DNA from: Muribaculum sp.
Lineage (GTDB): Bacteria; Bacillota; Clostridia; Lachnospirales; Lachnospiraceae
DNA length: 36,152 nucleotides
Assembly (NCBI GenBank): GCA_023663505.1
Contig: JAMPHH010000027.1
Coordinates: 1 to 36,152 of the forward strand
Direction of reading: 5' to 3'
Positions 1 to 9,014 of the stretch are shown here, one piece after another. The position numbers and the translations under genes are program-made. The notes beneath the pieces are model-generated. The model was not told where the DNA came from. It ran no database searches and worked only from the letters and a program-made list of their open reading frames with translations. The number at the start of each line of letters is the position of its first letter. Position 1 is the first letter of the stretch.

Positions 1-958
1 CCGCGCCAAGCGTCACTGCGCTGCCGGTATACTCCTTTGCCTTGACAGTGATTTTTGCCTTGGATAACAGTGTCTTATCTGTAATGGTAAATTTTATGCT
101 TCTACTTCCCGTGTAGTTCTTGGTTCCTGTGACGGTGACGGTGTAGGTTCCTGCCTCCTTATAGGCACCTGCCTTATTTGCGTCAGGATAGCTGACCATA
201 AAATCCTTCTTGTTCCTAAGCTTTTTATTTTTGTTATCTACGTGGAGAACCAGATTCGGAACAGGTCTCTGTACCTTGCCGTTTGCAGCCGCGGCAAGCT
301 CTATGGCCGTCACATCGTCCCCCTCAATGCTCTTTGGCTCGATGACAAAAGTAATGCTCTGCTTGCCGCTGTAATTTCCCTTTCCCTTGACGGTGATCGT
401 GGGTGCGGTCTTTGCCACCTTTGCATCGTTCGCATTGATATTATTTTTATATGCCACGGTATAGTCCGCTTTTTCCGTCAGGCGGCGCGAACCGTAATAC
501 ACGACGACCGCGGGCTTGATGGCTTTTCCCGTATAAATCTGGTTCGGCACCTCGCTGATACGGAATTTGCCGTCATCAGGGAAGCCTGAGTTATCAGGGT
601 CAGTCGGATTGTTCGGGTCAGCCGGGTCAGCCGGGTCACTCGGATCACTCGGGTTCTCCGTGGCATCGGGCGTCCTATTCTTGGCAAGGACAATGCTGTG
701 ATCCAGTCCCACGGGCAATGTCATGTATGCTTTTTGCTCTGAATCATACCATTTGTCATTTTCCCCGACAGGTAAAACAGGCACGATATCTCCCATAACA
801 TGACAGGGAGTATAAATCTTCGCCAGACCGCTGCAGCCGTCAAGCATATTCTCCATAGCCGTCACGCCGCTCATATCAAAATTGCTCAAATCCAGACTCG
901 GCAGACTGCTGCAGTATGCAAACATACTATACATATACGTCACGCTGCTCGTAATGAA
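1..958 (-). pseudogene. 3' fragment of disrupted BspA-family surface protein gene (continues past window start)
   Basis: Reading the minus strand from 958 to the window edge gives one uninterrupted frame. It opens mid-repeat with TSSVTYMYSMFAYCSSL, continues the 26-residue BspA/DUF285 leucine-rich repeats found in the upstream gene, then has the same capping segment (NDKWYDSEQKAYMTLPVGLD). A Pro/Asp linker (NPSDPSDPADPADPNNPTD, near 590-660) follows, then bacterial Ig-like domains of the type NQIYTGKAIKPAVVVYYGSR. There is no start codon with a ribosome binding site, and an in-frame TAG (959-961) lies directly upstream. It is in the same frame as the 1043-4759 fragment. I infer it is the tail of that gene, separated by a repeat insertion. 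The true C-terminus (anchor or sorting signal) lies outside the window, so the surface attachment mode is unknown. Confidence 0.8.
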
Positions 959-1051
959 CTACCCCGCAGCAAGCTGCGGGGTATCAAGACCCCAAGTTCA
1001 AGGGCAAAGTTTGTTGCGCAGCAAGCTGCGGGGAATTAAACCCTATCTTTG
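953..1051. repeat. Palindromic repeat element (REP/MITE-like) inserted in bspA gene
   Basis: The segment carries CCCCGCAGCAAGCTGCGGGG at about 962-981 and a second arm GCGCAGCAAGCTGCGGGG at 1016-1033. They surround a short spacer with a smaller inverted repeat (CCCCAAGTTCAAGGGC). Removing 99 bp joins GGFN to TSSVTYM and restores a perfect LRR unit in frame, so the ends are placed by homology to the flanking repeats. It brings in-frame stops rather than a frameshift. A relative with the same plan lies at 36074-36143. It encodes no transposase, so it would be non-autonomous. Confidence 0.75.
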
Positions 1052-4000
1052 ATTAAAACCTCTCAAATTCACACTTCTAAGACTTTCGCAGCGAATAAAC
1101 ATTTCGTTCATATATATCACGCTGCTCGTGTCTAAGCCGCTCAAATCCACACTTGTCAGGCTGCTGCAGCCGCCAAACAGATATCCCATATTTGTCACGC
1201 TGCTCGTGTCTAAGCCGCTTAAGTCCACACTTTTCAGGCTGCTGCAGTTACCAAACATACCGTTCATATTCGTCACGCTGCTTGTATCAAAGCCGCTCAA
1301 GTCCACACTTTTCAGATACCAGCAGTCAATAAACATATCTGAGGCATTTTTCATCCCTGTCACATTAACCTCAGCTGATGTAATACTCTTACGATAATTG
1401 TACCATGGCGCTCTATCCCACCCTTTCGAATCGGAGAACTCTCCTGTTCCCTTCACCGTCAATTTCCCGCTTGAAGTGATTGTCCATGTGATGCCCTCGT
1501 AAGCGCCGCTGACTTCACCTTCATCATATAAAAAAGCTATCGTGACATTGATCACCGCATCATTATAATTTTTGCCAAAGGATACAATAACGGGAATCAG
1601 CACGCTATCTCCCGCCGTGCCCTCTATCGTGGAATATCTCAAGATACCGTCCGCATCTATCGAGGGCGGCTCCGACAGCACCGCACGCCCGCTGACAGTG
1701 TTATATTCTATAATCTCACCAATCGAGCGACCTGCAAAGCCGCCTCCGTCCGAAGCCGCTTCCACGGCAAAATACCCGCCCAAATCCAAGAAGCCCTGCG
1801 CTGACTTCCAACACGACTCCTCACAGCTTAAGTCTACCTCGCCAAAGGTTGCTTTTTGAATCATGAATTTCTTTGTCACGGTTCCCCGATAAAGACCTTT
1901 GCCGGAAACGGACACGGCAGCCTCACCCGCGTCTATATTATCCGCATAAGACACCGAATAATCCTCTCCCTGTTTCAGCGCTGCATCACCTGTATAGCTC
2001 ACAACAGGCTCAGGTCTTTGTTCTTCCCTGTTATAAATATATTCCTTATCCGGCATCGACACCATGGAATCCGTCAATACGCCGTATACCATATAATTCA
2101 CGGTCTTTGTCAGCGTATCTGTGCCGTCATCATAAGACACCGTCAAAGTCCCGACTGCCGGAGAAGATGTATCCGCACCGCTCAATGTATAGCCGAAAGC
2201 ATTATTACCAGCCTTCATGGGAAGCCTGATCGTCCTGCCGTCCGTTCCACGATATTGTACGGTTAAATCCTCTGGCTGTATGACACTGCCCTGCTCATAC
2301 GCAGATTTTGACAATATCACGCTAAGCCGTTTCTCTGTGGCATCAGGCGTCTTATTCTTGGCAAGGGCAATGCTGTAATCCAGTCCCACGGGTAATTCCG
2401 TGTATTCTTTTTGCTCTGAATCATACCATTTGTCGTTTCCATTTTGCATAACAGGTAAATCAGGCGCAGCGTCCGCCGTAATATTATAGGGAGCATAAAG
2501 CGTTGACAGGCTGCTGCAGTGTAAAAACATATTATTCGCTTTTGTCACGCTTCCCATGTCAAAGCTGCTCAAATCCAAACTCGTCAAACTCCCACACTCA
2601 TAAAACATAGCATACATATTGGTCACATTGCACGTGTCAAAATTGCTCAGATCAAGGCTTGTCAGGCTGCCGCATTGCCAAAACATACTGGACATATCCG
2701 TCACCTTGCCCGTGTCAAAGCTGCTCAAATCAAGACTCGTCAGACTGTCGCAATTATAAAACATACCATACATATCGGTCACTTTGCCCGTGTCAAAATT
2801 CCCCAACTTCAGACTTGTCAGTCCTTGGCAGCCACTAAACATAGTCTTCACTTCTGTCACGCTGCCCATATCAAAGTTACTCAAATCAAGAGATGCCAGC
2901 TCCGTACAACCACTAAACATAGACTGCATATTTGTCACGCTGCCCGTGTCAAACTTGCTCACATTCAAACTCATCAGGCTGCTGCAGTATGCAAACATAT
3001 GCTCCATATTCGTCACGCTGCCTGTATCAAACCCGCTCAAGTCCAAGCTTGTCAAGCTGCTGCAGTATGCAAACATAGACTCCATATTTGTCACGCTGCC
3101 CGTGTCAAACCCGCTCACATTCAGACCTGTCAGGCTGCTGCAGTATTCAAACATAGACTGCATATTCGTCACGCTGCCCGTATCAAATCCGCTCAAATTC
3201 ACACTCGTCAGGCTGCCGCAATGGGCAAACATATTAGACATATCAGTCACGCCGCTCGCGTCTAACCCGCTCAGGTCCAAGCTTGTCAGACTTCTACAGT
3301 ATTCAAACATAGACTGCATGTTTGTCACACTGCTCTTATCAAGCCCGCTCAAATCCACACTTGTCAAATTGCGGCATTGATAAAACATATAGGCGGCATT
3401 CCGCATCCCTGTTACACGAATTTCGGCGGATTTAATCCTGTCCCGATAATCATACCACGGTGCTCTATACCACCCTTTCGAAGCGGAGAACTCCCCCGTT
3501 CCCTCCACCGTCAATTTACCGTTGGCGTCGATCTTCCATGTGACGCCCCCGTAAGTACCGCTTGCACTCCCGTCGTCCTGCAGGGATATCGTGAAATGAA
3601 TCACGCCGTCGTTATAATTTTTGCCAAAGGATACAATAACGGGAATCATCACGCTATCCCCCACCGTTCCCGCTTTCGTGGAGTATCGCAAAAGACCTGC
3701 TTCGTCTATGTAAGGCTGTTCCGCCAACACATCGCCCCCACCGTCCTCCACATTGTCATATTCTTCAATCTCACCAATTAAACGACCTGTAAAACCGCCG
3801 CCGTCCGAAGCCGCCTCCACGGAAAAATACCCGCACAAATCCAAGTACCCCTGCGCCGCCTTCCAGCACGACGCCTCACAGCTCAATTCCACCACGTCAA
3901 AGGTTGCCTTTTGAATCACAAACTTCTTTGTCACGCTTCCACGATAAACGCCTTTGCCGGAAATGGTCAAAGCAGCCTCGCCCGCATCTATATTATCGGT

Positions 4001-4759
4001 ATAAGCTACCGAATAATCCTCCTCGGGCAGAAGGGTTACATCATCTGCATATTTCACGACAGGCTCAGGCTTTTGTTCTGCCCTGTTATAGATATACTCC
4101 TGATTCGGCATCGTCACCATGGCATCCGTCAAGACGCCGTAGACCGTATAATCCGCGGTTGCCGTCAGCGTATCTGTTCCGTCATTATATGAAACCGTCA
4201 AGGTCTTGACTCCAAGCGTATTGGTATCCGCGCCGCTCATGGTATAGCCGGTAACGCTGTCGTCACTCGTATCACCACTCGTATCGTCACCTGTATCGCC
4301 ACTTGTATCGCCACTTGTATCGCCACCCGTGCTGTCATTCTTATCATCATTCTTATAAGAGAGAACCGTTACCTCTCCGTCCGCTCCATGGTATTCCACG
4401 GTCAAATCCTCAGGCTTTATCTCGCTGCCTGCCTCGTATTCCGTTTTTGACAAAGTTACCGTGAGGCTTTTCTCCGTGGCGGCGTCCGATGCTTTATCGT
4501 CGGAAAGGATAACGTTTTGATTCAACTCCAACGGCAATTCTGCGCGCTCTTCATTACTCTCCTCAACAGAGCTGTCATCTCCGGCAGAAGACGGTAAAAT
4601 CTCCGCGGCATGTACTGACATACCGTACTCCGGCATACAGCTTCCCGCCACCAGAACGGCACAGAGAATGAAGGACAATATTCTCTGTTTCCTGCTTTCT
4701 CCATGCCAACATGATACACTACTTTTCTCTCGTTTTTTTCTCTCGCTTTTCCCTCTCAT
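1043..4759 (-). pseudogene. 5' portion of BspA-family leucine-rich repeat surface protein, prematurely stopped
   Basis: This is a predicted secreted adhesin-like protein, with 1238 residues before the premature TAG at 1043-1045. The start at 4759 (MRGKSERKKREK) follows an AAAGGG ribosome binding site; the frame is open further upstream but without a site. A signal peptide (RILSFILCAVLVAGSC) is near residues 25-45. Two copies of the same module follow: Ig-like domains (SLTVTLSKTEYEAGSEI; VYGVLTDAMVTMPNQEYIYN) and then DUF285-type 26-residue repeats ending MFxxC. There are about 11 repeats in the first block (DNA 2510-3390) and about 4 before the break in the second. A GDTSGDTS-type linker is encoded near 4258-4330. 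A BlaI-like operator lies on the promoter. Whether the truncated product is made or exported is unknown. The family mediates surface adhesion in some bacteria, but no ligand can be inferred here. Confidence 0.85.
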
Positions 4760-4925
4760 TTTTATGCCCTTTCTCTGCGTTAAATTGATTATGACTGACA
4801 TATTTTTTTGCAATTGTTTAATTCCCGCAAGTGTCACATACCATAGCATTCTGTGAATGAATTGTGCCCTGCAGCGTTGCAATCCTGATACCCCGCGTTG
4901 TTTGTATTGTTTTTTACTTAGCTAT

Positions 4926-4957
4926 ATTATAAATTAACTATAGTTGTAGTTCGATTA
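4926..4957 (-). promoter_or_regulatory. Promoter of bspA gene with BlaI-like operator
   Basis: The minus strand has a perfect -10 TATAAT (4926-4931). Directly upstream, in the -35/-10 spacer, is a 22-bp segment (4936-4957) that matches the one at the blaI promoter (6967-6988) at 19 of 22 positions, including TTGTAGTTC on the plus strand and an ACTA-N6-TAGT dyad. BlaI/MecI repressors bind TACA/TGTA-type dyads. I infer that the BlaI homologue next door controls this gene. The -35 is weak (TCGAAC). Confidence 0.6.
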
Positions 4958-5100
4958 TTTGCTTAACACCTTGTAAACTGAACTGAAAATGTACATTTGA
5001 ATGCCTTATATTCAAATTGAAATGCTTAGCTTTCATTATTGTAACATTTGCATTCAAGAACACATTTTCAGAGCAATTTATTCCTGCGAGCAATGAGCAA

Positions 5101-5172
5101 GTCAACGCAGTTGACTTTGTTAACGCAGTTGACTTTGTTAACGCAGTTGACTTTGTTAACGCAGTTGACTTT
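5101..5172. repeat. Four tandem 18-bp repeats
   Basis: The unit GTTAACGCAGTTGACTTT occurs four times head to tail; the first copy reads GTCAAC, which makes GTCAAC-GCA-GTTGAC a perfect dyad. The array lies between the blaR-like stop (5198) and the bspA promoter (4957). It could be a multi-site operator, a slipped-strand tract or a remnant of a larger repeat. A plus-strand frame runs through it, but it has no gene-like features. Confidence 0.9.
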
Positions 5173-5197
5173 GTGCCCGTGCTTGCAAACTCACAAG

Positions 5198-6577
5198 TTA
5201 CTCCGAATAATACCCTGACACGGAACCGTTCAAATCCTTCTCCGACCCGTTCTCAATATAGACGGCATATTCTCCTGCTGTCGGGACGGTATAGCTATAT
5301 CCTCCACGCCCTGCTTCCTCGTATGCCACCTCACCAGTGGAAAGATTTTTGAGTCCCACGCGGATCGCCTCGCCCTCCTCACATTTATAGCGCAGGCCGA
5401 CTCCCGCTTCCTCCGGCATCTGCGTGATAAATACAAGATATCTGGTCTTTGCCTCCAACACGCCCTCATACTTAAAAGGATCCTCTATATATTCCGCACT
5501 CAAATCCTGCTCCGCGACAGACAAGTCCGCAACACCATAGATCATATTGCCTTCCGACGATTCTTTTGTACCACCCTCGGGAATCCCACTGGGCGTGCCG
5601 TACATAGAGATATTACTCCATTCCGCCGCATATGCGGCGGCAGTATGGGACAAAACCATGGTACACATAAGCATCACCGCAAGGCAGACAGGGAAAACGA
5701 ATTTCCCCGGCAGCAATTTCCTACTGCCGTCCGCCAAAAGGCTGATTCTGCGCACCACGATATTCCGTGATTCGCACAGCGCCGTCACCGCGCTTTCCCC
5801 GATCTGATTATCCTCCAGCTCCGCCAGAAATCTCCCATAGTCTTGTACGGAAAATACAGAGGTATGCTCCACGGACTGCCTGTCGCAAATCACTTCCTCC
5901 AGATAGATCACCCTTCCCGTCAGCAGCCTGACGAGCGGATTGAACCAATGGATCCCCTCCGCGGCAAGACAAATCCTTTTCCAAAGCAAATCCTTATTTT
6001 TGATATGATTCATCTCATGCTCTAAGATCATGTGCATCTGTGTCGTCGTATAGTCCTGAACGGGAAGAATTATTTCATGCCGAAAAATTCCCACCGTGAT
6101 CGGCGACCGCAGTCCATAATTCTGACTTAAAGCGACCCTGCGGACGCCATAGCGTCTGCAATATTCCTTCAAAAGCGCCTGCCACGCCTCATCAGCCACC
6201 GGAATACAGGACTTGCGCAGACAGTGCAGCCGATACCTTGGAATTGCCGTAATGACAGCGTGGCAGACCGCGCCAACAAACCACACTGCCGCCAAAACGC
6301 CATAAACCTTAACCGCTTGAGGCTTTGTGGCAACCAAAAAGGTGGATTTAAAGATAAAAGGAGACATTTTCAAGTCCACCTGTTCCATCACCAGAACCAG
6401 AAATGCCACAGGCAGCAGCAAAACCGCCAAACTCCATTTTAACAAAAGAAGCTGCATTTTATGGTATTGCTCCCCGCACAGCTTCATCACGCCAAGCGAC
6501 TGAATACACAGAAGGCTCCCCTGCAGACTTGTCAGCAGGATTGCAAAGATTATCAGCCTAATTATCGTTCCGTCCAT
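5198..6577 (-). CDS. BlaR1-family (M56) membrane metalloprotease, signal-transducing antirepressor
   Basis: This is the sensor protease partner of a BlaI/MecI repressor. In the known systems the protein senses a cell-wall signal and its cytoplasmic zinc protease triggers loss of the repressor. The 459-residue sequence has N-terminal membrane segments (residues about 1-20, 35-55, 95-115), the zinc motif HEMNH at 187-191 with a downstream EE region, and another membrane segment near 295-320. The extracellular C-terminus is only about 135 residues. It ends in a small beta-rich segment (VGLKNLSTGEVAYEE, GEYAVYIENGS) and lacks the roughly 250-residue penicillin-binding sensor domain of classical BlaR1, so the ligand is probably not a beta-lactam. 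It overlaps the repressor gene by 20 bp, which indicates translational coupling. Confidence 0.88.
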   Translation of the reverse strand: MDGTIIRLIIFAILLTSLQGSLLCIQSLGVMKLCGEQYHKMQLLLLKWSLAVLLLPVAFLVLVMEQVDLKMSPFIFKSTFLVATKPQAVKVYGVLAAVWFVGAVCHAVITAIPRYRLHCLRKSCIPVADEAWQALLKEYCRRYGVRRVALSQNYGLRSPITVGIFRHEIILPVQDYTTTQMHMILEHEMNHIKNKDLLWKRICLAAEGIHWFNPLVRLLTGRVIYLEEVICDRQSVEHTSVFSVQDYGRFLAELEDNQIGESAVTALCESRNIVVRRISLLADGSRKLLPGKFVFPVCLAVMLMCTMVLSHTAAAYAAEWSNISMYGTPSGIPEGGTKESSEGNMIYGVADLSVAEQDLSAEYIEDPFKYEGVLEAKTRYLVFITQMPEEAGVGLRYKCEEGEAIRVGLKNLSTGEVAYEEAGRGGYSYTVPTAGEYAVYIENGSEKDLNGSVSGYYSE

Positions 6578-6944
6578 CGTCCAATATGCTCCTTATGTAT
6601 TCTCTCTCCTCATCCGTCAAGCCCTTTGACTGGGTAAACGCCGACAGCAGCGCCCCCACCTTGGCGTCTCCCCACATATCCATGCATTTGACGATCTCCC
6701 CCTGCGCATAGTCCTCCCCCGCAATCAAGGGGTGATAATAAAAAAGGCGCCCCTGCCTCTCCATGGACAAATATCCCTTTTTGACAAGCCGCGCCAGATA
6801 GGTGGATACCGTCTGAGTCTTCCACGTCTTCTGAAACAGATCATTCACCTTCACGGTAATCTCCTGCATCGTCAGCACATCGCTGCTGCCCCATATTGCC
6901 TTCATAACCATTCCTTCACATTTAGACAATTCCTTCCCGCCCAT
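6558..6944 (-). CDS. BlaI/MecI/CopY-family transcriptional repressor
   Basis: This is a 128-residue winged-helix repressor. ELSKCEGMVMKAIWGSSDVL and ITVKVNDLFQKTWKTQTVSTYLARLVKKGYL form the DNA-binding domain (residues about 5-70). RQGRLFYYHPLI is the wing, and the C-terminal part is the dimerisation helix region that BlaR proteases act on in known systems. The start at 6944 (MGGKELSK) is chosen because GGAGG lies five bases upstream; ATGs at 6956 and 6965 have no site. Promoter and operator lie just upstream, which suggests autoregulation, and a matching operator sits at the bspA promoter. No beta-lactamase gene is nearby. Confidence 0.88.
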   Translation of the reverse strand: MGGKELSKCEGMVMKAIWGSSDVLTMQEITVKVNDLFQKTWKTQTVSTYLARLVKKGYLSMERQGRLFYYHPLIAGEDYAQGEIVKCMDMWGDAKVGALLSAFTQSKGLTDEEREYIRSILDDGRNDN

Positions 6945-6966
6945 AACGCCCTCCATAACACACAAA

Positions 6967-7016
6967 AACTAAAATTGTAGTTCAATTAATTATATCACCA
7001 CTACGAAAAAAGTCAA
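6967..7016 (-). promoter_or_regulatory. blaI-blaR promoter and operator
   Basis: Minus strand: -35 TTGACT (7011-7016), 16-bp spacer, perfect -10 TATAAT (6989-6994). Immediately downstream, over the expected start point, is the operator-like segment 6967-6988 (ACTA-N6-TAGT dyad, plus-strand TTGTAGTTC), nearly the same as 4936-4957. This placement fits autorepression. Confidence 0.75.
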
Positions 7017-7039
7017 TTGGAAACTGTTGACATCCAATT
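7005..7039 (-). terminator. Terminator of the lipoprotein gene, overlapping the blaI -35
   Basis: After the stop at 7043 the minus strand has AATTGGA, an 11-base loop, TCCAATT, then a six-T run. The stem is short (7 bp). The same bases supply the TTGACT of the next promoter, so readthrough into blaI is possible. Confidence 0.55.
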
Positions 7040-7042
7040 CGA

Positions 7043-7795
7043 CTATTTCCACCTTTTTGATAGCGACGCAAGCCATTCATAGACCTGATCCGCCCTCTCG
7101 TCGTCAACTCTGTCTATTACGTCAAAGGGATGATTTGATGCATACCTAAATTTTATTCTTGAAAGTTTTCTTTCTTCATCATAATAAAATGCTGACCAAA
7201 TATAAGTATTTCCAACAATGTCCGGATGACCATCAGGAGAAACATAACGATCTGGAACCAGTTTTAGCTCTTTATTTTTTGCAACACTTTTAAGCAATTC
7301 ATAATTTTCACGTAATTCGTCCAAATCGCAGGTTGTTTCTAATGTAAGGTATTCGTCTAACTTTCCATCTACAAACTCGTCATATATTTCTTTATACTTC
7401 ATTCCATTAAAATAGGAACCAACTGCAAAGTACAAATTGCCCTGATTATCAATAAAAGAATTTAACGATTGCGCCTTATTGATATCTTCATCCCGGATTC
7501 CCTTGAACTGTATATGTAAAAGAAAAACAATCGCAGGCAACTCACCTTCTTCCTCAATCGTTGGTATTTCTTCTGTTTCTCTGAACGCCGATATTTCTTT
7601 CGGTTCCTCGATTGTCAAATCTTCTACAGCCGTATTTTCTGCAATTATATTTTCTACAATCGCACTTTCTTCAGTCGGTTCCTCCGCAGTTTGTTCCGAT
7701 TCAACCGTTCCTGCAGCATTTTCCTCCATGCCGCATGAACAGCAAATCAGCGATAATATCAACAAGATTGGAATGATTCTTCGTTTTCCCCTCAT
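7043..7795 (-). CDS. Predicted lipoprotein, paralogue of the gene at 8086-8703
   Basis: This is a 250-residue secreted protein. The basic N-terminus and hydrophobic stretch (IIPILLILSLICC) end in a Cys cluster at 18-21, consistent with a lipoprotein signal. Residues about 25-85 are a Glu/Thr-rich, repetitive linker (EEPTEESAIVENII). The globular C-terminal part (YLTLETTCDLDELRENYELL, then DRVDDERADQVYEWL) is shared with the paralogue, as are the first 30 residues and the ribosome binding site context AGGAGTTTGATAG. I recognise no family or function. It is larger than its neighbour mainly through the linker. It probably has its own promoter in the AT-rich 7800-7970 interval. Confidence 0.8.
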   Translation of the reverse strand: MRGKRRIIPILLILSLICCSCGMEENAAGTVESEQTAEEPTEESAIVENIIAENTAVEDLTIEEPKEISAFRETEEIPTIEEEGELPAIVFLLHIQFKGIRDEDINKAQSLNSFIDNQGNLYFAVGSYFNGMKYKEIYDEFVDGKLDEYLTLETTCDLDELRENYELLKSVAKNKELKLVPDRYVSPDGHPDIVGNTYIWSAFYYDEERKLSRIKFRYASNHPFDVIDRVDDERADQVYEWLASLSKRWK

Positions 7796-7975
7796 CTATC
7801 AAACTCCTTTTTCGTCTTTAGCAAGCTTTTGATTTCCTTTATCGAAAAAAGCTTTGATTCAGCAAATTTTTCTTCTCAGTAATTGCCAGTTTACTGTTTG
7901 CTTGATTATATATCTTTTATTAGAAAAAAGAAATAGCTTTTTATAGATTCAGTATTCAACCAGTATTCAGAATAG

Positions 7976-8024
7976 AAGGAGCCGTTGCACTGCGGATTAT
8001 TCATCCACATCTGCAACAACTCCC
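7976..8024 (-). terminator. Terminator of the 8086-8703 lipoprotein gene
   Basis: On the minus strand GGAGTTGTTGCA and TGCAACGGCTCC form an imperfect stem around a 22-base loop, followed by TTCTATTCT. The rest of the 7796-8085 gap is AT-rich and holds no convincing gene. Confidence 0.6.
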
Positions 8025-8085
8025 ACCACATCCTAAATCTACCTTTTATTATTGTTTACTTGCCTGTGCTGATATCCCACCTTGA

Positions 8086-8703
8086 CTATTTCCACCTCCC
8101 CGATAGCGACACAAGCCATTCATAGACCTGATCCGCCCTCTCGTCGTCAACTCTGTCCGGCGTACCATGTGGATGATCCAGTTGTAGTCTGAATGTGATC
8201 CATGACGGCTCTCCATTCTCATCATAGTAACATGCCAACCACCAATAATCATCTTCCTCTATCGAAGGAATTGGAAGCTCATTCTCAGGAATAAGCTGCA
8301 AATCTTCATTTTCGGCGACACTTTTGAGCAGTTCATAGTTTTTTCGTAATTCATTCAAATCACAGCTTGTGTCCAATGTGAGGTACTCGTTTATTTTTCC
8401 TGCGGCAAACTCATCATATATCTCCCCGCAAGTCAATCCATTGAAATAGGCATCACTTGCAGAATACATATTTCCCTGATTATCAATAAAAGAAATTGAT
8501 GACTGAGGTTTATCAGCATCTTTATCATGCCCCCACATGGAAAATTTAACATATAGGAAGAATACAATCGTTGGCATTTCCTCTGGTTCCTCCGCAGTTT
8601 GTTCCGATTCAACCATTCCTGCAGCATTCTCCTCCATGCCGCATGAACAGCAGAACAATGATAATATCAACAAGATTGGAATGATTCTTCGTTTTCCCCT
8701 CAT
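8086..8703 (-). CDS. Predicted lipoprotein, paralogue of the gene at 7043-7795
   Basis: This is a 205-residue protein with almost the same signal peptide as its neighbour (IIPILLILSLFCCSCGMEEN). It has a shorter linker and the same C-terminal domain (YLTLDTSCDLNELRKNYELL, DRVDDERADQVYEWLVSLSG). The start codon directly follows the stop of the small ORF at 8704-8970 (TAG then ATG), with AAGGAG upstream inside that ORF, so the two are probably co-transcribed. Function unknown. The tandem arrangement implies a local duplication followed by divergence. Confidence 0.8.
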   Translation of the reverse strand: MRGKRRIIPILLILSLFCCSCGMEENAAGMVESEQTAEEPEEMPTIVFFLYVKFSMWGHDKDADKPQSSISFIDNQGNMYSASDAYFNGLTCGEIYDEFAAGKINEYLTLDTSCDLNELRKNYELLKSVAENEDLQLIPENELPIPSIEEDDYWWLACYYDENGEPSWITFRLQLDHPHGTPDRVDDERADQVYEWLVSLSGRWK

Positions 8704-8970
8704 CTATCGAACTCCTTGCGCACCTGAACTGTAAAATTCATTAACAGGTGTAATCCCGTTTTCATCTATATCAAACACATGCCATACAGTACCTACATTA
8801 TTCTTGGGGACATAAAAGGTCTTCGGCTTCTCGTTTCCGGTATATACCCGTACCATCGCCCCTGATAAGGATAATTGGTTAGAAACACTGCTATATCTCT
8901 CAATATTTTTTGTTATACCATCGCATTGTCGTTTTCTTTGACATTCATAACAGCAGTTCTCCACATTCAT
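8704..8970 (-). CDS. Small hypothetical protein, possibly remnant of a surface protein C-terminus
   Basis: This is an 88-residue frame with a GGGAG site seven bases before its ATG. The N-terminus is Cys-rich (ENCCYECQRKRQC). The C-terminal half (AMVRVYTGNEKPKTFYVPKN, GTVWHVFDIDENGITPVNEF) reads like the last beta domain of a larger secreted protein and carries no signal peptide here. It could be a short real gene in the lipoprotein operon or the decayed 3' end of an adhesin. I cannot decide between these. Confidence 0.45.
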   Translation of the reverse strand: MNVENCCYECQRKRQCDGITKNIERYSSVSNQLSLSGAMVRVYTGNEKPKTFYVPKNNVGTVWHVFDIDENGITPVNEFYSSGAQGVR

Positions 8971-9014
8971 AAAATGACTCCCACTCGTGCATCTCTACCT
9001 CGCACCGATACCAA

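Noticed and set aside
800..1039. 79-codon plus-strand frame ending in the repeat element
   Set aside because: It is antisense to the LRR fragment and its end is simply translation of the palindromic repeat.
2675..3380. Long plus-strand open frames (196 and 198 codons) with repetitive translations
   Set aside because: They are the antisense of the 78-bp LRR units of the BspA gene; periodic codon use keeps the reverse frames open. No ribosome site or promoter.
2510..3390. Regular repeats that could suggest a CRISPR array
   Set aside because: The 78-bp period codes for 26-residue leucine-rich repeats without unique spacers.
5017..5352. Plus-strand frame translating the tandem repeats (VNAVDF repeats)
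   Set aside because: The open frame is a by-product of 18-bp repeats, runs into the blaR-like gene on the other strand and has no signal of a real gene.
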